Source: Dietzia psychralcaliphila (lineage in GTDB: Bacteria; Actinomycetota; Actinomycetes; Mycobacteriales; Mycobacteriaceae). Taken from it: 64,000 nucleotides of DNA. The notes under the pieces are model-generated. The model was given only the letters and a program-made list of their open reading frames with translations, ran no database searches and was not told where the DNA came from. Where the stretch lies: assembly GCF_003096095.1 (NCBI RefSeq), contig NZ_CP015453.1, forward strand, positions 620,001 to 684,000. The letters run 5' to 3'. Each line of letters opens with the position of its first letter. Position 1 is the first letter of the stretch. The translations under genes and the position numbers were made by a program. Shown here one piece after another: positions 38,955 through 48,581 of the stretch.

Positions 38955-40370
38955 GTGACGCTCCATCTGTACGACACCGCCTCCCGCTCCCTCCGGGAGT
39001 TCACCCCTGTCCGGGAGGGGCACGCGTCCGTCTACCTCTGTGGGGCCACCCCTCAGTCCGTCCCGCACATCGGCCACGTCCGGTCCGGCGTCGCCTTCGA
39101 CGTGCTGCGCCGCTGGCTGCTGGCGACGGGTTACGACGTGGCGTTCGTCCGCAACGTCACCGACATCGACGACAAGATCCTGACCAAGGCCGCCGAGAAC
39201 GGTCGACCGTGGTGGGAGTGGGTCGCCACCCACGAACGGGAGTTCACCAGAGCCTATGACGCCCTCGGGGTCCTGCCGCCGTCCACCGAGCCGCGGGCGA
39301 CCGGGCACGTCACGCAGATGGTCGACTACATGGAGCGGCTCATCGAGCGCGGTTTCGCCTACCCGGCCGAGGGGAGCGTCTACTTCGACGTGGCCGCCTG
39401 GTCGACCGCCCCGGAGGGCGACTACGGGCACCTGTCGGGTCACCGCCTGGACGAGGTCGACCAGGGTGAGGCGGCGGACCTGCGCGGGAAGCGCGACAGC
39501 CGCGACTTCGCCCTGTGGAAGGCGGCCAAGCCGGGCGAGCCCAGCTGGCCCACCCCGTGGGGCGAGGGCCGGCCGGGCTGGCACCTCGAGTGCTCGGCCA
39601 TGGCGACCTGGTACCTCGGTGGGACCTTTGACATCCACGGCGGTGGCCTCGACCTGCAGTTCCCGCACCACGAGAACGAGGCGGCCCAGTCGCACGCGGC
39701 CGGCGACGGGTTCGCCCGGTACTGGCTGCACAACGGGTGGGTGACCATGGCCGGGGAGAAGATGAGCAAGTCCCTGGGCAATGTGCTCAGCGTGCCCAAC
39801 ATCCTCACCGCGGTGCGCCCCGTCGAACTGCGCTACTACCTGGGCAGCGCCCACTACCGGTCGATGCTCGAGTACTCGCCGGAGGCGCTGCAGGAGGCGG
39901 CCGCCGGCTACCGGAGGATCGAGGCGTTCGTGCGGCGTGTGGCCGAGGCCGGTGGCGAGGTGCCCGTGGGACGGTGGACCGACGGCTTCGCCGCGGCGAT
40001 GGACGACGACCTCGGGGTCCCCGCCGCACTGGCGGAGATCCACGGCCGGGTGCGTGCGGGGAACTCCGCCCTGGCGTCCGGCGACCACGACGCGGCGCTG
40101 GCCGCCGCATCGGCGGTCCGGGCCATGACGGCCGTGCTGGGCGTCGACCCCCTCGACCCCCACTGGGTCGCCGACGGTGGCGCGGACGACGCGGTCACCA
40201 CAGCGCTCGACTCGCTCGTGCGCGCAGAACTCGAGGCGCGCGACGAGGCGCGCTCGAACAAGGACTTCGCCACCTCCGATGCCATCCGGGACCGCCTGGT
40301 CACCGCCGGCATCGAGGTGGCCGATACCGCGGACGGCCAGAAATGGTCGCTCGCCAACCGGAAGGACTGA
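38955..40370 (+). CDS. cysS: Cysteine--tRNA ligase
   Basis: 471 residues from a GTG at 38955. The HIGH motif is in [20 protein letters not shown] with the zinc cysteine, the other zinc ligands are in WHLECSAMA and [11 protein letters not shown], and the KMSKS motif is [16 protein letters not shown] at 38941-38946 ends eight bases before the GTG, a spacing that would give a leaderless mRNA. It is not MshC, which has a different HIGH region. It is followed one base later by rlmB. Confidence 0.96.
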   Translation: MTLHLYDTASRSLREFTPVREGHASVYLCGATPQSVPHIGHVRSGVAFDVLRRWLLATGYDVAFVRNVTDIDDKILTKAAENGRPWWEWVATHEREFTRAYDALGVLPPSTEPRATGHVTQMVDYMERLIERGFAYPAEGSVYFDVAAWSTAPEGDYGHLSGHRLDEVDQGEAADLRGKRDSRDFALWKAAKPGEPSWPTPWGEGRPGWHLECSAMATWYLGGTFDIHGGGLDLQFPHHENEAAQSHAAGDGFARYWLHNGWVTMAGEKMSKSLGNVLSVPNILTAVRPVELRYYLGSAHYRSMLEYSPEALQEAAAGYRRIEAFVRRVAEAGGEVPVGRWTDGFAAAMDDDLGVPAALAEIHGRVRAGNSALASGDHDAALAAASAVRAMTAVLGVDPLDPHWVADGGADDAVTTALDSLVRAELEARDEARSNKDFATSDAIRDRLVTAGIEVADTADGQKWSLANRKD

Positions 40371-40371
40371 C

Positions 40372-41340
40372 ATGGCTGGCAATTCGAGCCGACGCGGCGC
40401 GATCCGCAAATCCGGCACCAAGAAGGGCCAGGTCGTGGGCTCCGGCGGGCAGCGACGACGGGGACTCGAGCCCCGCGGCGCCACCCCCAAGGCCGAGGAC
40501 CGGACCTATCACTCGGCGCACCGCAAGGCCAACGCCGCCTCGCGCAAGGCGGACACCACGCAGCAGCGCCGCCGGTATGCGCAGAAGCAGGCCGATGGGC
40601 CGGAGTACGTGGTGGGCCGCAACCCGGTGGTGGAGTGCCTCCGCGCCGGCGTGCCCGCGACCGCGCTGTACGTGGCGATCGGCTCGGAGGCCGACGAGCG
40701 GCTGACCGAGGCCGTCCACCTCTGTGCGGACAAGGGGATCTCGATCCTCGAGGTGCCGCGCACCGACCTCGACCGCATGGTCTCGAACGGCATGCACCAG
40801 GGGATCGGTCTGCAGGTGCCGCCGTACCAGTACACGGACCCCAAGGACCTGCTCGACATCGCGATGGGGTCGTCCCAGCCCGCTCTGCTCGTGGCGCTGG
40901 ACAACATCACCGACACCCGCAACCTCGGGGCCGTCATCCGTTCGACCGCCGCGTTCGGTGGGCACGGCGTCCTCATCCCCGAGCGGCGCAGCGCGTCCAT
41001 CACGGCCGTGGCGTGGCGCGCCTCCGCCGGTGCCGCCGCCCGGCTGCCGGTGGCCAGGGCCACCAACCTCAACCGCACTCTGCTCGACTGGGCCAAGGCC
41101 GGGGTACAGCTCGTGGGGCTGGACGCCGACGGCGACACCACCCTGGACAGCTACGACGGCACCGGTCCCACGGTCGTGGTGGTGGGATCCGAGGGCAAGG
41201 GCCTCTCGCGGCTCGTGCGCGAGAACTGTGACTCGATCCTGTCCATCCCGATCACCGGGGGAGTGGAGAGCCTCAACGCGTCCGTCGCGGCCGGCGTCGT
41301 GCTCTCGGAGTTCTCGCGTCAGCGGCGCGTCAAGGGATAG
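40372..41340 (+). CDS. rlmB: 23S rRNA (guanosine-2'-O-)-methyltransferase RlmB-type (SpoU/TrmH family)
   Basis: 322 residues from the ATG at 40372; the frame is open upstream as a shadow of cysS. A basic N-terminal tail of about 70 residues ([20 protein letters not shown]) precedes the substrate-binding domain [17 protein letters not shown]. The SPOUT knot has [21 protein letters not shown] (motif 1), [14 protein letters not shown] (motif 2) and [20 protein letters not shown] (motif 3). It is the counterpart of Rv3579c. A tRNA substrate cannot be excluded. Confidence 0.9.
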   Translation: MAGNSSRRGAIRKSGTKKGQVVGSGGQRRRGLEPRGATPKAEDRTYHSAHRKANAASRKADTTQQRRRYAQKQADGPEYVVGRNPVVECLRAGVPATALYVAIGSEADERLTEAVHLCADKGISILEVPRTDLDRMVSNGMHQGIGLQVPPYQYTDPKDLLDIAMGSSQPALLVALDNITDTRNLGAVIRSTAAFGGHGVLIPERRSASITAVAWRASAGAAARLPVARATNLNRTLLDWAKAGVQLVGLDADGDTTLDSYDGTGPTVVVVGSEGKGLSRLVRENCDSILSIPITGGVESLNASVAAGVVLSEFSRQRRVKG

Positions 41341-41359
41341 CGGCCACCTCGGAGCCCGC

Positions 41360-42307
41360 TCACGCCCGCGGGCGGCGGGGAGACCGGCACCGGTCGAACG
41401 TCGCCCGCGCGTACTCCCACGTCTCCTCGCCGTAGTAGAGGTGGCCGACGACCATGTAGAGCCCGGCGAATCGTTGATAGGTCCACGCCCGGTCGAGGAA
41501 GGTGTGGTCGATCCCGCCGACGTAGTGCGCCACCACCTCGTCGACGAATCGCGGCCCGTACTCGTACAGTTCGGCGAAGTCGACCGCCGGGTCGCCGAGG
41601 CACATGTCGGTGAAGTCGATGAGCCCCAGCCGACCCGGCGACGTCTCCCGATCCCAGTACAGGTGGCGTGTGTAGACGTCGTTGTGCAGGAAGACCCGCG
41701 GTAGCAGGGTGGACTGCAACGCGGCGACCTCGTCGCAGATCTCCTGCGCGGTCCGCAGCTCGTCGCCGGTGAACACCGCTGGGAGGTCGTTGGCCACTAT
41801 CCCTCGTACGAAGTCGAGGTTCTCGGGCTGATAGGAGTCCGGGACCCGGTCAAGCGGGGGCGTGGAGGTGTCGGCCACGTGCAGTGCCGCCAGCAGCGCA
41901 CCGAGTTGCCCGGCGACCGATGTCCTGTCCGTCGTGGGCAGGCTGCGGAGCAGTGCCGGGGTGAGCCTCTCCCCACGCACCAGCGGGTACCCGGCGAATC
42001 CGCCGTCCGCCGGAACGTGGGTGTACCGGGGCATCGCGGCCTCGACCCTGGGGGCCAGGTGGTCGAGGACGGCGACCTCCTGCGGTAGCTGCGCGAGCGC
42101 CTGCTCGTCCGTCGGGAACCGGAACACCAGGTCCCGGTGCCCGAGGGAGTCGACCCCGCCGCACCCGCGACAGATCACCACGACGTGGTCCCAGCCCTCG
42201 TCGATCCGCTGCGCCGAATCCCAGGTGAGTGTCGGGAACGCGGCGCGGATCGCGTCGAGCTCAGCCGGGCTGTCGGCGGGGCGGTCGAGGTCGCGGTCGG
42301 TAGGCAC
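41360..42307 (-). CDS. Aminoglycoside phosphotransferase-family protein (paralogue 1)
   Basis: 315 residues from a GTG at 42307. Kinase-like APH fold: the N-lobe contains RIDEGWDHVVVICRG and VFRFPTDEQALAQLPQEVAV; the catalytic Brenner motif is VFLHNDVYTRHLYWD and the metal-binding aspartate is in GLIDFTDMCLGDPAVDFAEL. It ends TFDRCRSPRRPRA. A second member with the same layout and ending lies at 61940-62938 in the same orientation. Members phosphorylate aminoglycosides, macrolides or metabolites; the substrate is unknown, and resistance should not be assumed. Confidence 0.85.
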   Translation of the reverse strand: MPTDRDLDRPADSPAELDAIRAAFPTLTWDSAQRIDEGWDHVVVICRGCGGVDSLGHRDLVFRFPTDEQALAQLPQEVAVLDHLAPRVEAAMPRYTHVPADGGFAGYPLVRGERLTPALLRSLPTTDRTSVAGQLGALLAALHVADTSTPPLDRVPDSYQPENLDFVRGIVANDLPAVFTGDELRTAQEICDEVAALQSTLLPRVFLHNDVYTRHLYWDRETSPGRLGLIDFTDMCLGDPAVDFAELYEYGPRFVDEVVAHYVGGIDHTFLDRAWTYQRFAGLYMVVGHLYYGEETWEYARATFDRCRSPRRPRA

Positions 42308-42436
42308 CCATCAGACGGTAGTCATGCGTCCCCGTCCGTGCTGATCCCGCGGCCGTGAGGTGCCCCGCCACGGAGCGGATTGCCGGGGCGGATTGCCGGG
42401 GCGGGTTCCTGGGCAGGGTCTGGGTCCGGCGCGGGG

Positions 42437-43285
42437 TCAGCGCCGTACCGCGGCGACCGCCCGGCATGCCAGGTAGATGACGAACGAGATGGTGGTGACG
42501 AACACCGAGACCGGCACCCCGGGCGCGAGCGAGAGCAGCATCCCGCCGACCGCCGCGATCTGGGCGAACAGGATCGTCAGTGCGATCGCCCGCCCCGGGC
42601 TGGAGGTGACCGCGGCGGCGGCCGCGGCCGGCGTGATGAGCAGCGAGAGCACGAGTAGCGCACCCACCACCTGGACCGCCTGGGCGGCCGCGAGCCCCAC
42701 CAGCACCGCGAAGATCAGGTTGATGGCGCGCACCGGCACGCCCCGCGCCTCGGCGACCTCGGGGTCCGCGGAGGAGAAGACCAGCGGCCGGTAGAGCGCG
42801 ATCAGCGTGACGCAGATGATCGCCGCGACCACCGCCATCTGGATCATGCCGTTCTCGGACACACCCACGATCTGCCCGGTGAGCAGCGAGAAGCTGGTTC
42901 CCGACCGGCCCGGGTAGAGGTGGATGAACAGCACGGCCATGCCCAGGCCGAACGCCATGACCACGCCTATAGAGCTGTCGCGTTGGGAGGCGCGGGAGCC
43001 CATGAGCCCGAAGATCAGCGCGGCCACCACGGAACCGAGGATCGCACCCAGGCCCAGGTTCAGACCGAAAAGCAGGGCGGCGGCGGCTCCGGTCAGGGCG
43101 AGTTCGCTGGCCCCGTGGACGGAGAACGACATCTGTCTCATCACGATGAACGGACCGATCGCACCCGCCAACAGACCGAGCAGCGCGATCGCGACCAGAC
43201 CGTAGAGCACGAAGTCCTGCCTGAGCAGGTGCGCGGTGACCTCGGTGTCGGCGATAGATCCGGCGATCTCGAGCAGGCGGTCCAT
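42437..43285 (-). CDS. znuB: Zinc/manganese ABC transporter permease (ZnuB family)
   Basis: 282 residues, eight to nine hydrophobic segments. ABC-3 family pattern: VLYGLVAIALLGLLAGAIGP, FIVMRQMSFSVHGASELALTG, and the late QVVGALLVLSLLITPAAAAA. It is the third gene of a binding protein-ATPase-permease operon, with two bases between it and the ATPase gene. The metal is inferred as zinc from the His-rich partner proteins; manganese is possible. Confidence 0.88.
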   Translation of the reverse strand: MDRLLEIAGSIADTEVTAHLLRQDFVLYGLVAIALLGLLAGAIGPFIVMRQMSFSVHGASELALTGAAAALLFGLNLGLGAILGSVVAALIFGLMGSRASQRDSSIGVVMAFGLGMAVLFIHLYPGRSGTSFSLLTGQIVGVSENGMIQMAVVAAIICVTLIALYRPLVFSSADPEVAEARGVPVRAINLIFAVLVGLAAAQAVQVVGALLVLSLLITPAAAAAAVTSSPGRAIALTILFAQIAAVGGMLLSLAPGVPVSVFVTTISFVIYLACRAVAAVRR

Positions 43286-43287
43286 CG

Positions 43288-44172
43288 TTAGGCTCCGTGT
43301 CCGGGGTGGGTGTCATCGTGATGGTGGTGGCCGGTCGACCAGGGTTCGGCGCACAGGTGTTGGGTGTCGCCCACCACGATGATCTGGCCGCGCACCCGCA
43401 GTACCTCGACGGGGGAGGAATAGAGGTCGGACATGACCTCGGTGGTGAACACCTCCTCCGGGGTGCCGATGCGGTGGCGCCCGTCCACCAGGTAGACGAT
43501 CCGGTCGACCATCGGCAGGACCGGGTTGATCTCGTGGGTGACGAAGAGGACGGCGGTCCCGTGTTGCCGGCGACGGTGGTCGAGCACGGCGGCGACGGTG
43601 CGCTGGCCGGTGAGATCCAGGCTGAGCAGTGGCTCGTCGCAGAGCATGACGCACGGGTCGCAGGCGATGGACTGGGCCACTCTGACGCGTTGCTGCTCGC
43701 CTCCGGACATTCGCCCGAGCGGCTTGTCCGCCAGCGCACCGGCCCCGAGGCGGTCCAGCGCGTCCTCGACCACCCGACGCTTCTCGCCACGTCCGGACGG
43801 CCATCCCGGGCCCCAGCGGGTGCCGTCGATCCCGAGCCCCACCAGGTCGCGCCCACGCAGGGTGATGCCGGGATCGAACGCCCGCTGCTGCGGGACGTAT
43901 CCCAGGTGGGTTCCCCGGTCGCCCGGGGCGCGGCCGTCGACGAGGACGGTCCCGGAATCGGGCGACAGTTCACCGAGCAGCACCTTGAGCAGGGTGGTCT
44001 TGCCGGCCCCGTTGGGGCCGAGCACCGCGACGAACTCGCCGGCGGCCACCTCGAGGTCGAGGTCGCGGATGAGGGTGCGCCCCCCGCGTGAGACCGTCAC
44101 CGACTCCAGTGAGACGACGGGCCCGGGGCCGGGGGTGCCGCGGAAGTGGGGTGACACCGGGTCAGTGCCCAC
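43288..44172 (-). CDS. znuC: Zinc/manganese ABC transporter ATP-binding protein
   Basis: 294 residues from a GTG at 44172 that overlaps the binding-protein gene by 11 bases. Walker A GPNGAGKT is at 52-59, the Q-loop in LGYVPQQRAFDPGITLRGRD, the signature MSGGEQQRVRVAQSIA, and Walker B VMLCDEPLLSLDLTGQ. The C-terminus has a histidine-rich end (STGHHHHDDTHPGHGA) that may bind the transported metal. Confidence 0.9.
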   Translation of the reverse strand: MGTDPVSPHFRGTPGPGPVVSLESVTVSRGGRTLIRDLDLEVAAGEFVAVLGPNGAGKTTLLKVLLGELSPDSGTVLVDGRAPGDRGTHLGYVPQQRAFDPGITLRGRDLVGLGIDGTRWGPGWPSGRGEKRRVVEDALDRLGAGALADKPLGRMSGGEQQRVRVAQSIACDPCVMLCDEPLLSLDLTGQRTVAAVLDHRRRQHGTAVLFVTHEINPVLPMVDRIVYLVDGRHRIGTPEEVFTTEVMSDLYSSPVEVLRVRGQIIVVGDTQHLCAEPWSTGHHHHDDTHPGHGA

Positions 44173-45265
44173 CGTCGGCGACCGGGGTCGCCCCGGCGAG
44201 GGCCGAGGACAGCGAGTCGACGATGCCGGTCATCCAGGTGGTGTAGTCCACGCCTTCGGGGAGGGTCTCGGTGAGGTCGACGACGGCGACGTCCGCTGAC
44301 TCGGCAGCGTCACGGACCCGGGCGGTGACGGGGGTCTCGGTCTGGTTGTTGAACGCGAGGAACGCGACCTCTCGCTCGGCGATCAGGTCGAGCATGGCGG
44401 AGAGGTCGGCCGCGGACGGGTCGGTGTCGTCCTCGATCGAGGACAGGAAACCGCGCGGGGTCCGGTCGACCATGTGGGCGGCGTCGAACAGGTGGGCGCC
44501 GACCCGCTCGGTCTGCGCGTAGGGGAAGTGACCGCGGTCGTGGATCACGTCGAGTTGCTCCTCGAGCGGGGTGAGGGTCTCGGCGAAGCGGCGGGCGTTG
44601 TCCCGGTACTCCTCCGCGTTCTCCTCGTCGATCGTCGCCAGCTCCTCCGCCACCCGTTCGGCCACCGCCGCTGCGGTGGGCAGGCTGAACCAGACGTGCT
44701 CGTTGGTGTCGGAGGTGTGGTCGTGGCCCTCGTGGTCATCCTCGGTGCCGTGGTCGTCCGCGGCTCCGTGCTCGTCGTCCCCGCCGTGGTCGTCGTGATC
44801 GCCGTCGTGATCGTCCGCGGCCCCGTGCTCGTCGTCGTGTGAGTGCTCGGCGACCGTCTCGCCGGTCACGCGCGCGTACTCGTCGACCGCCCGCACCACC
44901 GGGACGTCCGCGGCGTTCTCCAGGGCCCGGTCCACGAAGGCGTCGTAGCCGGCTCCGTTGTAGACCACGAGGTCCGCGTCGGCGACCGCCGCGGCATCGG
45001 CCGGGCTCGCCTCGTAGGAGTGCGGGTCGGCGGCCGGGTCGTAGATCACGGACTCGACGGTCGCGTTGTCGCCGGCGACCTGCTCGGCGATGTCGGCGTA
45101 GACGGTGGTGGAGGCCACGAGGTTCAGGCCGCCGGCGGCGGTCCCGTCGTCCGTGCCGTCCTCGGACCCGCAGGCGGTGAGGACGGCCCCTCCGACGAGT
45201 GCGGCCATGGTGAGGGCGGCCGCCCTCGTCAGGCGGGGACGGCGGGGGAAGGGGGATGACGACAT
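44162..45265 (-). CDS. znuA: Zinc-binding lipoprotein of the ABC transporter (ZnuA/AztC family)
   Basis: 367 residues from the ATG at 45265; the frame is open to 46036 as a shadow of otsB. A signal peptide with lipobox LTAC leads to LNLVASTTVYADIAEQVAGD. Metal ligands are in YDPAADPHSYEASPAD, then NEHVWFSLPTAA, then RVGAHLFDAAH-like regions. Between them lies a loop of about 45 residues rich in His and Asp (EHSHDDEHGAADDHDGDH and on, DNA about 44715-44860), a hallmark of zinc-specific members. It is the first gene of the znuACB operon. Confidence 0.9.
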   Translation of the reverse strand: MSSSPFPRRPRLTRAAALTMAALVGGAVLTACGSEDGTDDGTAAGGLNLVASTTVYADIAEQVAGDNATVESVIYDPAADPHSYEASPADAAAVADADLVVYNGAGYDAFVDRALENAADVPVVRAVDEYARVTGETVAEHSHDDEHGAADDHDGDHDDHGGDDEHGAADDHGTEDDHEGHDHTSDTNEHVWFSLPTAAAVAERVAEELATIDEENAEEYRDNARRFAETLTPLEEQLDVIHDRGHFPYAQTERVGAHLFDAAHMVDRTPRGFLSSIEDDTDPSAADLSAMLDLIAEREVAFLAFNNQTETPVTARVRDAAESADVAVVDLTETLPEGVDYTTWMTGIVDSLSSALAGATPVADGGH

Positions 45266-45285
45266 CACGAGTACCGCTCTCGTAG

Positions 45286-45306
45286 TAATGGGAACCGTTG
45301 TCGTTA
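45286..45306. promoter_or_regulatory. Fur/Zur-like imperfect palindrome upstream of znuA
   Basis: TAATGGGAACC-G-TTGTCGTTA is an inverted repeat with 15 of 21 positions symmetric, 20 bases before the znuA start. A/T-flanked palindromes of this size before zinc uptake genes are typical Zur boxes. The sequence is only a moderate fit to published actinobacterial Zur sites, so the assignment rests on symmetry and location. Confidence 0.45.
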
Positions 45307-45345
45307 AGTGTACGGCGACGACCGCTCCCGGGTGCAATCCGGGCG

Positions 45346-46170
45346 TCAGGCCCGCAGTTCGGCGAGCTGGGAGAGCAACCCGACCACCGCCGGGATGTCG
45401 GCCACGCGGTAGGCCGCGAGCGTCTGGCCGTCTCCGACCTTGATGCCGACATCCCCGTCCCGGAGGCGCGCGAAACCGCGCTCGTCGGTCACGTCGTCGC
45501 CGATGAAGATCGCGATCTCCGCCCCGGTCTGCTCGACCAGCTTCTCGATCGCCGCGCCCTTGCTGGCCTCGCGGACCGCGATCTCCACGACGTTCTTGCC
45601 CTCGGTCACGAAGACGCCGTCGAGGGCAGCGGGTCCGGCCATGGCCTCGGCCATCGCCTTCTGACGCAGGGCCGGGTCCTCGACCGGGCGGACGTGCAGG
45701 ACGGCGGCCGTGGGCTTGGGTTCGACGTGCGCCCCGGGGGTGCGCGAGACGATCTCCTCGAGCTCGGAACCCACACGGGCGAGCCGCGCGAGCTCGTCGT
45801 CGTCCAGGGGCGTGTCGAACCCGCCCTCCCACTCCGACCCGTGGCTGCCCACCAGGGCCACCGGAGCGACGGCGCCGCTCACCTGGGCCAGTGCGGCGCG
45901 GTTGCGGCCGGACAGCAGGGCGACGGTGGTCCGCGGGAGCCCGGCGAGGCGTTCGATGGCGTCGATGGCGCCGGGCGCCGGGACGGCGAGAGTCGGGTCG
46001 TCGACGAACGGCGCCAGGGTGCCGTCGTAGTCGCACGCGATCACGAGGGTGGGCGTCTCCGCAGCTCTGCGCAGGGCCTCGGCGAGCTCGGGGGGGAGGT
46101 CGACGGCGGGAGGGGTTCCGGTGGGGTGGGCGGACGTGCCGTCGGGGGTGCTGTCGTCAGCTGGGGTCAT
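45346..46170 (-). CDS. otsB: Trehalose-6-phosphate phosphatase
   Basis: 274 residues. HAD-fold phosphatase: motif I ACDYDGTLAP with nucleophile Asp47 and acid Asp49, motif II ALLSGRNRAALAQ, the substrate region GSHGSEWEGG, motif III lysine in EASKGAAIEKLV, and motif IV FIGDDVTDERGF. The trehalose synthase partner OtsA is not in the window. The gene is shorter than mycobacterial OtsB2, having only the catalytic domain. It is divergent from the GntR-controlled amidase. Confidence 0.92.
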   Translation of the reverse strand: MTPADDSTPDGTSAHPTGTPPAVDLPPELAEALRRAAETPTLVIACDYDGTLAPFVDDPTLAVPAPGAIDAIERLAGLPRTTVALLSGRNRAALAQVSGAVAPVALVGSHGSEWEGGFDTPLDDDELARLARVGSELEEIVSRTPGAHVEPKPTAAVLHVRPVEDPALRQKAMAEAMAGPAALDGVFVTEGKNVVEIAVREASKGAAIEKLVEQTGAEIAIFIGDDVTDERGFARLRDGDVGIKVGDGQTLAAYRVADIPAVVGLLSQLAELRA

Positions 46171-46274
46171 GGCTCCCAGATTAGGAGGCGAACCCGCCCG
46201 GGGTTGTGATGTCCGGATCAGCGCCCGCGGATTCGGGGTGACCGGAGTGTTGACGACGAGGGGGCCGACTGTAG

Positions 46275-46288
46275 GATTGTCGACAATC
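46275..46288. promoter_or_regulatory. GntR/FCD-type operator, site 1
   Basis: GATTGTCGACAATC is a perfect 14-bp palindrome ending 17 bases before the amidase ATG. Its core TTGTCNACAA fits the TTGTnnACAA-type sites of FadR-subfamily GntR regulators. The operon it precedes encodes such a regulator, so autoregulation is likely. A near-identical copy is at 58532-58545. Confidence 0.72.
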
Positions 46289-46305
46289 TGACGGAAGGTA
46301 CACGG

Positions 46306-47778
46306 ATGACTTCTTCCCTGACGGCCCTGGAGCTCTCCGAGCGCTTCCGGAGCGGCTCGCTCTCACCGGTCGACGCCGCGGAGCACGCGCTGGAGGCGAT
46401 CGAGCGGGTCAACGGCGAGATCAACGCCTTCTGCCACCTCGATCGAGAGGCGACCCTCGCGTCCGCCCGCCGATCGGAGGACCGGTACCGGCGGGGTGAA
46501 CCCCTCGGCCCGATCGACGGCGTCCCCACCTCGATCAAGGACATCTTCTACACCCGCGGGGTCCCGACACTGCGTGGATCGCGCCTGCTGGCCGACAAGG
46601 CCGGGGCCGCCGACCCCGACTCGTGGCCCGACGACGCCCCGGTGACCTCCGCGGTGCACGAGGCCGGCTGCGTGGTGATCGGCAAGACCACGACCCCGGA
46701 GTTCGCCTGGAAGGGGGTCACCGACAACACGCTCACCGGCATCACCCGCAACCCGCACGACACGGCGCTCACCCCGGGCGGCTCGAGCGGAGGGGCGTCG
46801 GCCGCGGTCGCCGCCGGGCTCGGGCCCCTCGCCCTGGGCACCGACGGTGGCGGCTCGGTCCGGATCCCCGCGGCGTTCTGCGGGATCGTCGCGCTCAAAC
46901 CCACGTACGGCGTGATCCCCATGTTCCCGTCGAGCCCGTTCGGCACACTCGCCCACGCCGGCCCGATGACGCGCACCGTGGCCGACACCGCCGCGTTCAT
47001 GGACGCGCTGCTCCGTCCGGATCCCCGGGACTGGTCGGCGGTGCCGGCCCGCGCCACGACCCCCGGCCCGGGCGGGTACCTCGCGGCGGCCACCGAGGGC
47101 GCCGGCGGGGATCGTCCGCTCGAGGGTCTGCGTGTCGCGTACAGCCCCGACCTGGGCTTCGGCACCAACGACCCCGAGGTGGAGCGCGAGGTGGCGCGCG
47201 CGGTCGACGTCCTGGCGTCGCTGGGCGCGCGCGTCGAGTCGGTGGACCCCGGGGTCACCGATCCCGTCGACGCCTTCCACGTGCTGTGGTTCGCCGGCCT
47301 CGCGGCGGTCCTGGCGCCGCACGGCCCTGACGCGATCGACCACGTCGACCCGTCGATGCGTGAGGCGCTGGGCCGGTATCACGACCACTCCGCCGCCGAC
47401 TACCTCGACGCGGTGGCGGTCCGGATGGCGCTGGGCGCACGGATGGCCGACTTCCACCAGAGTCACGACATCCTGATCACACCCACCACCCCGATCCCCG
47501 CGTTCGCCGCCGGATCGGACGTGCCACCGGGCTGGCACAGCCCCGACTGGACCTCGTGGACCCCGTACACCTATCCGTTCAACATGACCCAGCAGCCGGC
47601 ACTGAGCATTCCCTGTGGGACCACCGACGCGGGGCTGCCGGTGGGGATCCAGATCGTGGGGGCCAGGTTCGACGACCGGCTCGTCGTGCGGGTCGGTGCG
47701 GCTCTCGAGGCGGCGCTGGGCCGGGTGGTCCCCGCCCCACGGGTCCACGCGGGCGCCGCCGGAGGTGCCGGGGGATGA
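46306..47778 (+). CDS. Amidase signature family hydrolase (catabolic cluster)
   Basis: 490 residues, ATG at 46306 with GGAAGG upstream. The catalytic triad is complete: Lys in IDGVPTSIKDIFYTRG (about residue 78), and the two Ser in LTPGGSSGGASAAVAAG (about 157-173). It resembles GatA-like and aryl-acylamidase-like enzymes. The last codons overlap gntR (ATGA), and the EhuBCDA transporter follows, so it probably hydrolyses an amide taken up by that transporter. The substrate is unknown. It shares little beyond the signature region with the amidase at 1414. Confidence 0.88.
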   Translation: MTSSLTALELSERFRSGSLSPVDAAEHALEAIERVNGEINAFCHLDREATLASARRSEDRYRRGEPLGPIDGVPTSIKDIFYTRGVPTLRGSRLLADKAGAADPDSWPDDAPVTSAVHEAGCVVIGKTTTPEFAWKGVTDNTLTGITRNPHDTALTPGGSSGGASAAVAAGLGPLALGTDGGGSVRIPAAFCGIVALKPTYGVIPMFPSSPFGTLAHAGPMTRTVADTAAFMDALLRPDPRDWSAVPARATTPGPGGYLAAATEGAGGDRPLEGLRVAYSPDLGFGTNDPEVEREVARAVDVLASLGARVESVDPGVTDPVDAFHVLWFAGLAAVLAPHGPDAIDHVDPSMREALGRYHDHSAADYLDAVAVRMALGARMADFHQSHDILITPTTPIPAFAAGSDVPPGWHSPDWTSWTPYTYPFNMTQQPALSIPCGTTDAGLPVGIQIVGARFDDRLVVRVGAALEAALGRVVPAPRVHAGAAGGAGG

Positions 47779-48476
47779 CCGCGCTCGGACCGGACCCTGG
47801 TCCGGAGGCCGCCGCCGGGCTGGAGCCCGTCGTCCGGGAATCGACCCCCGCGCTCATCGCGCGCACCCTCCGCCGGGCGATCTCGGACGGCACGTTCCCC
47901 CCGGGTACGCAGCTCGGGGAGGCCGCGCTGGCGAGGTCGCTCGGCGTGAGCCGCGGGCCGTTGCGGGAGGCCATGCAACGGTTGACGCAGGAGGGGCTGC
48001 TCGTCTCACACCGCAACCGGGGACTGTTCGTCGCCGACCTCTCCGCCGAGGCGGTCGAGGACATGTACCTGCTGCGCACGACCGTCGAGACCGCCGCGCT
48101 GGACCGGGTGCTCGACCTCGGGCTGGGCGTCGTCACCGCCGACGCGCTCGACGCCGCCGTCGACGCGATGGCCTCCCTCGCCGACGAACCGCGGTCGGAG
48201 GCCATGGTCGCCGCGGATCTGGACTTCCACCACGTCCTGGTCGAGGCGGCCCGGAGCCCACGCCTGTCGAGGGTCCACGAGACCGTGCTGGTCGAGACGA
48301 GCATGTGCCTGCACGCCATGCGCGGCACCTACTCGGACGCGGCGTCAAGGCTCATCGAACACCGTGCGATCGCCGACGCCGTGCGTGCCGGGGACCCGGA
48401 TCGGGCCAGGGCGTTGCTGGTCGACCACATGAGGGACGGGCTCGTCCGGGTCCGCGAGGGTGGCGAGGCCCGTTGA
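47775..48476 (+). CDS. GntR-family regulator, FadR/FCD subfamily
   Basis: 233 residues. The winged helix covers about 25-90 (ALIARTLRRAISDGTFPPGT, then LGVSRGPLREAMQRL), and the FCD ligand domain has DLDFHHVLVEAARSPRL and RLIEHRAIADAVRAGD with the metal/ligand histidines. It is translationally coupled to the amidase and followed by the transporter genes. It probably binds GATTGTCNACAATC at 46275 and 58532 and responds to a cluster metabolite. Confidence 0.9.
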   Translation: MTALGPDPGPEAAAGLEPVVRESTPALIARTLRRAISDGTFPPGTQLGEAALARSLGVSRGPLREAMQRLTQEGLLVSHRNRGLFVADLSAEAVEDMYLLRTTVETAALDRVLDLGLGVVTADALDAAVDAMASLADEPRSEAMVAADLDFHHVLVEAARSPRLSRVHETVLVETSMCLHAMRGTYSDAASRLIEHRAIADAVRAGDPDRARALLVDHMRDGLVRVREGGEAR

Positions 48477-48581
48477 GGTTCATTGTTACGGCGAGGTCAC
48501 GCTTGTCGCGTTAGGTGATGGACCCGGACCGCCCGGCCATACGGTCGATGAACCGTTAACTTCAACCCGACGGAGGCACCG

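Noticed and set aside
41360-42307. Calling the APH-family genes antibiotic resistance determinants
   Set aside because: Only the general kinase-like fold is supported; many members phosphorylate metabolites and there is no resistance context.
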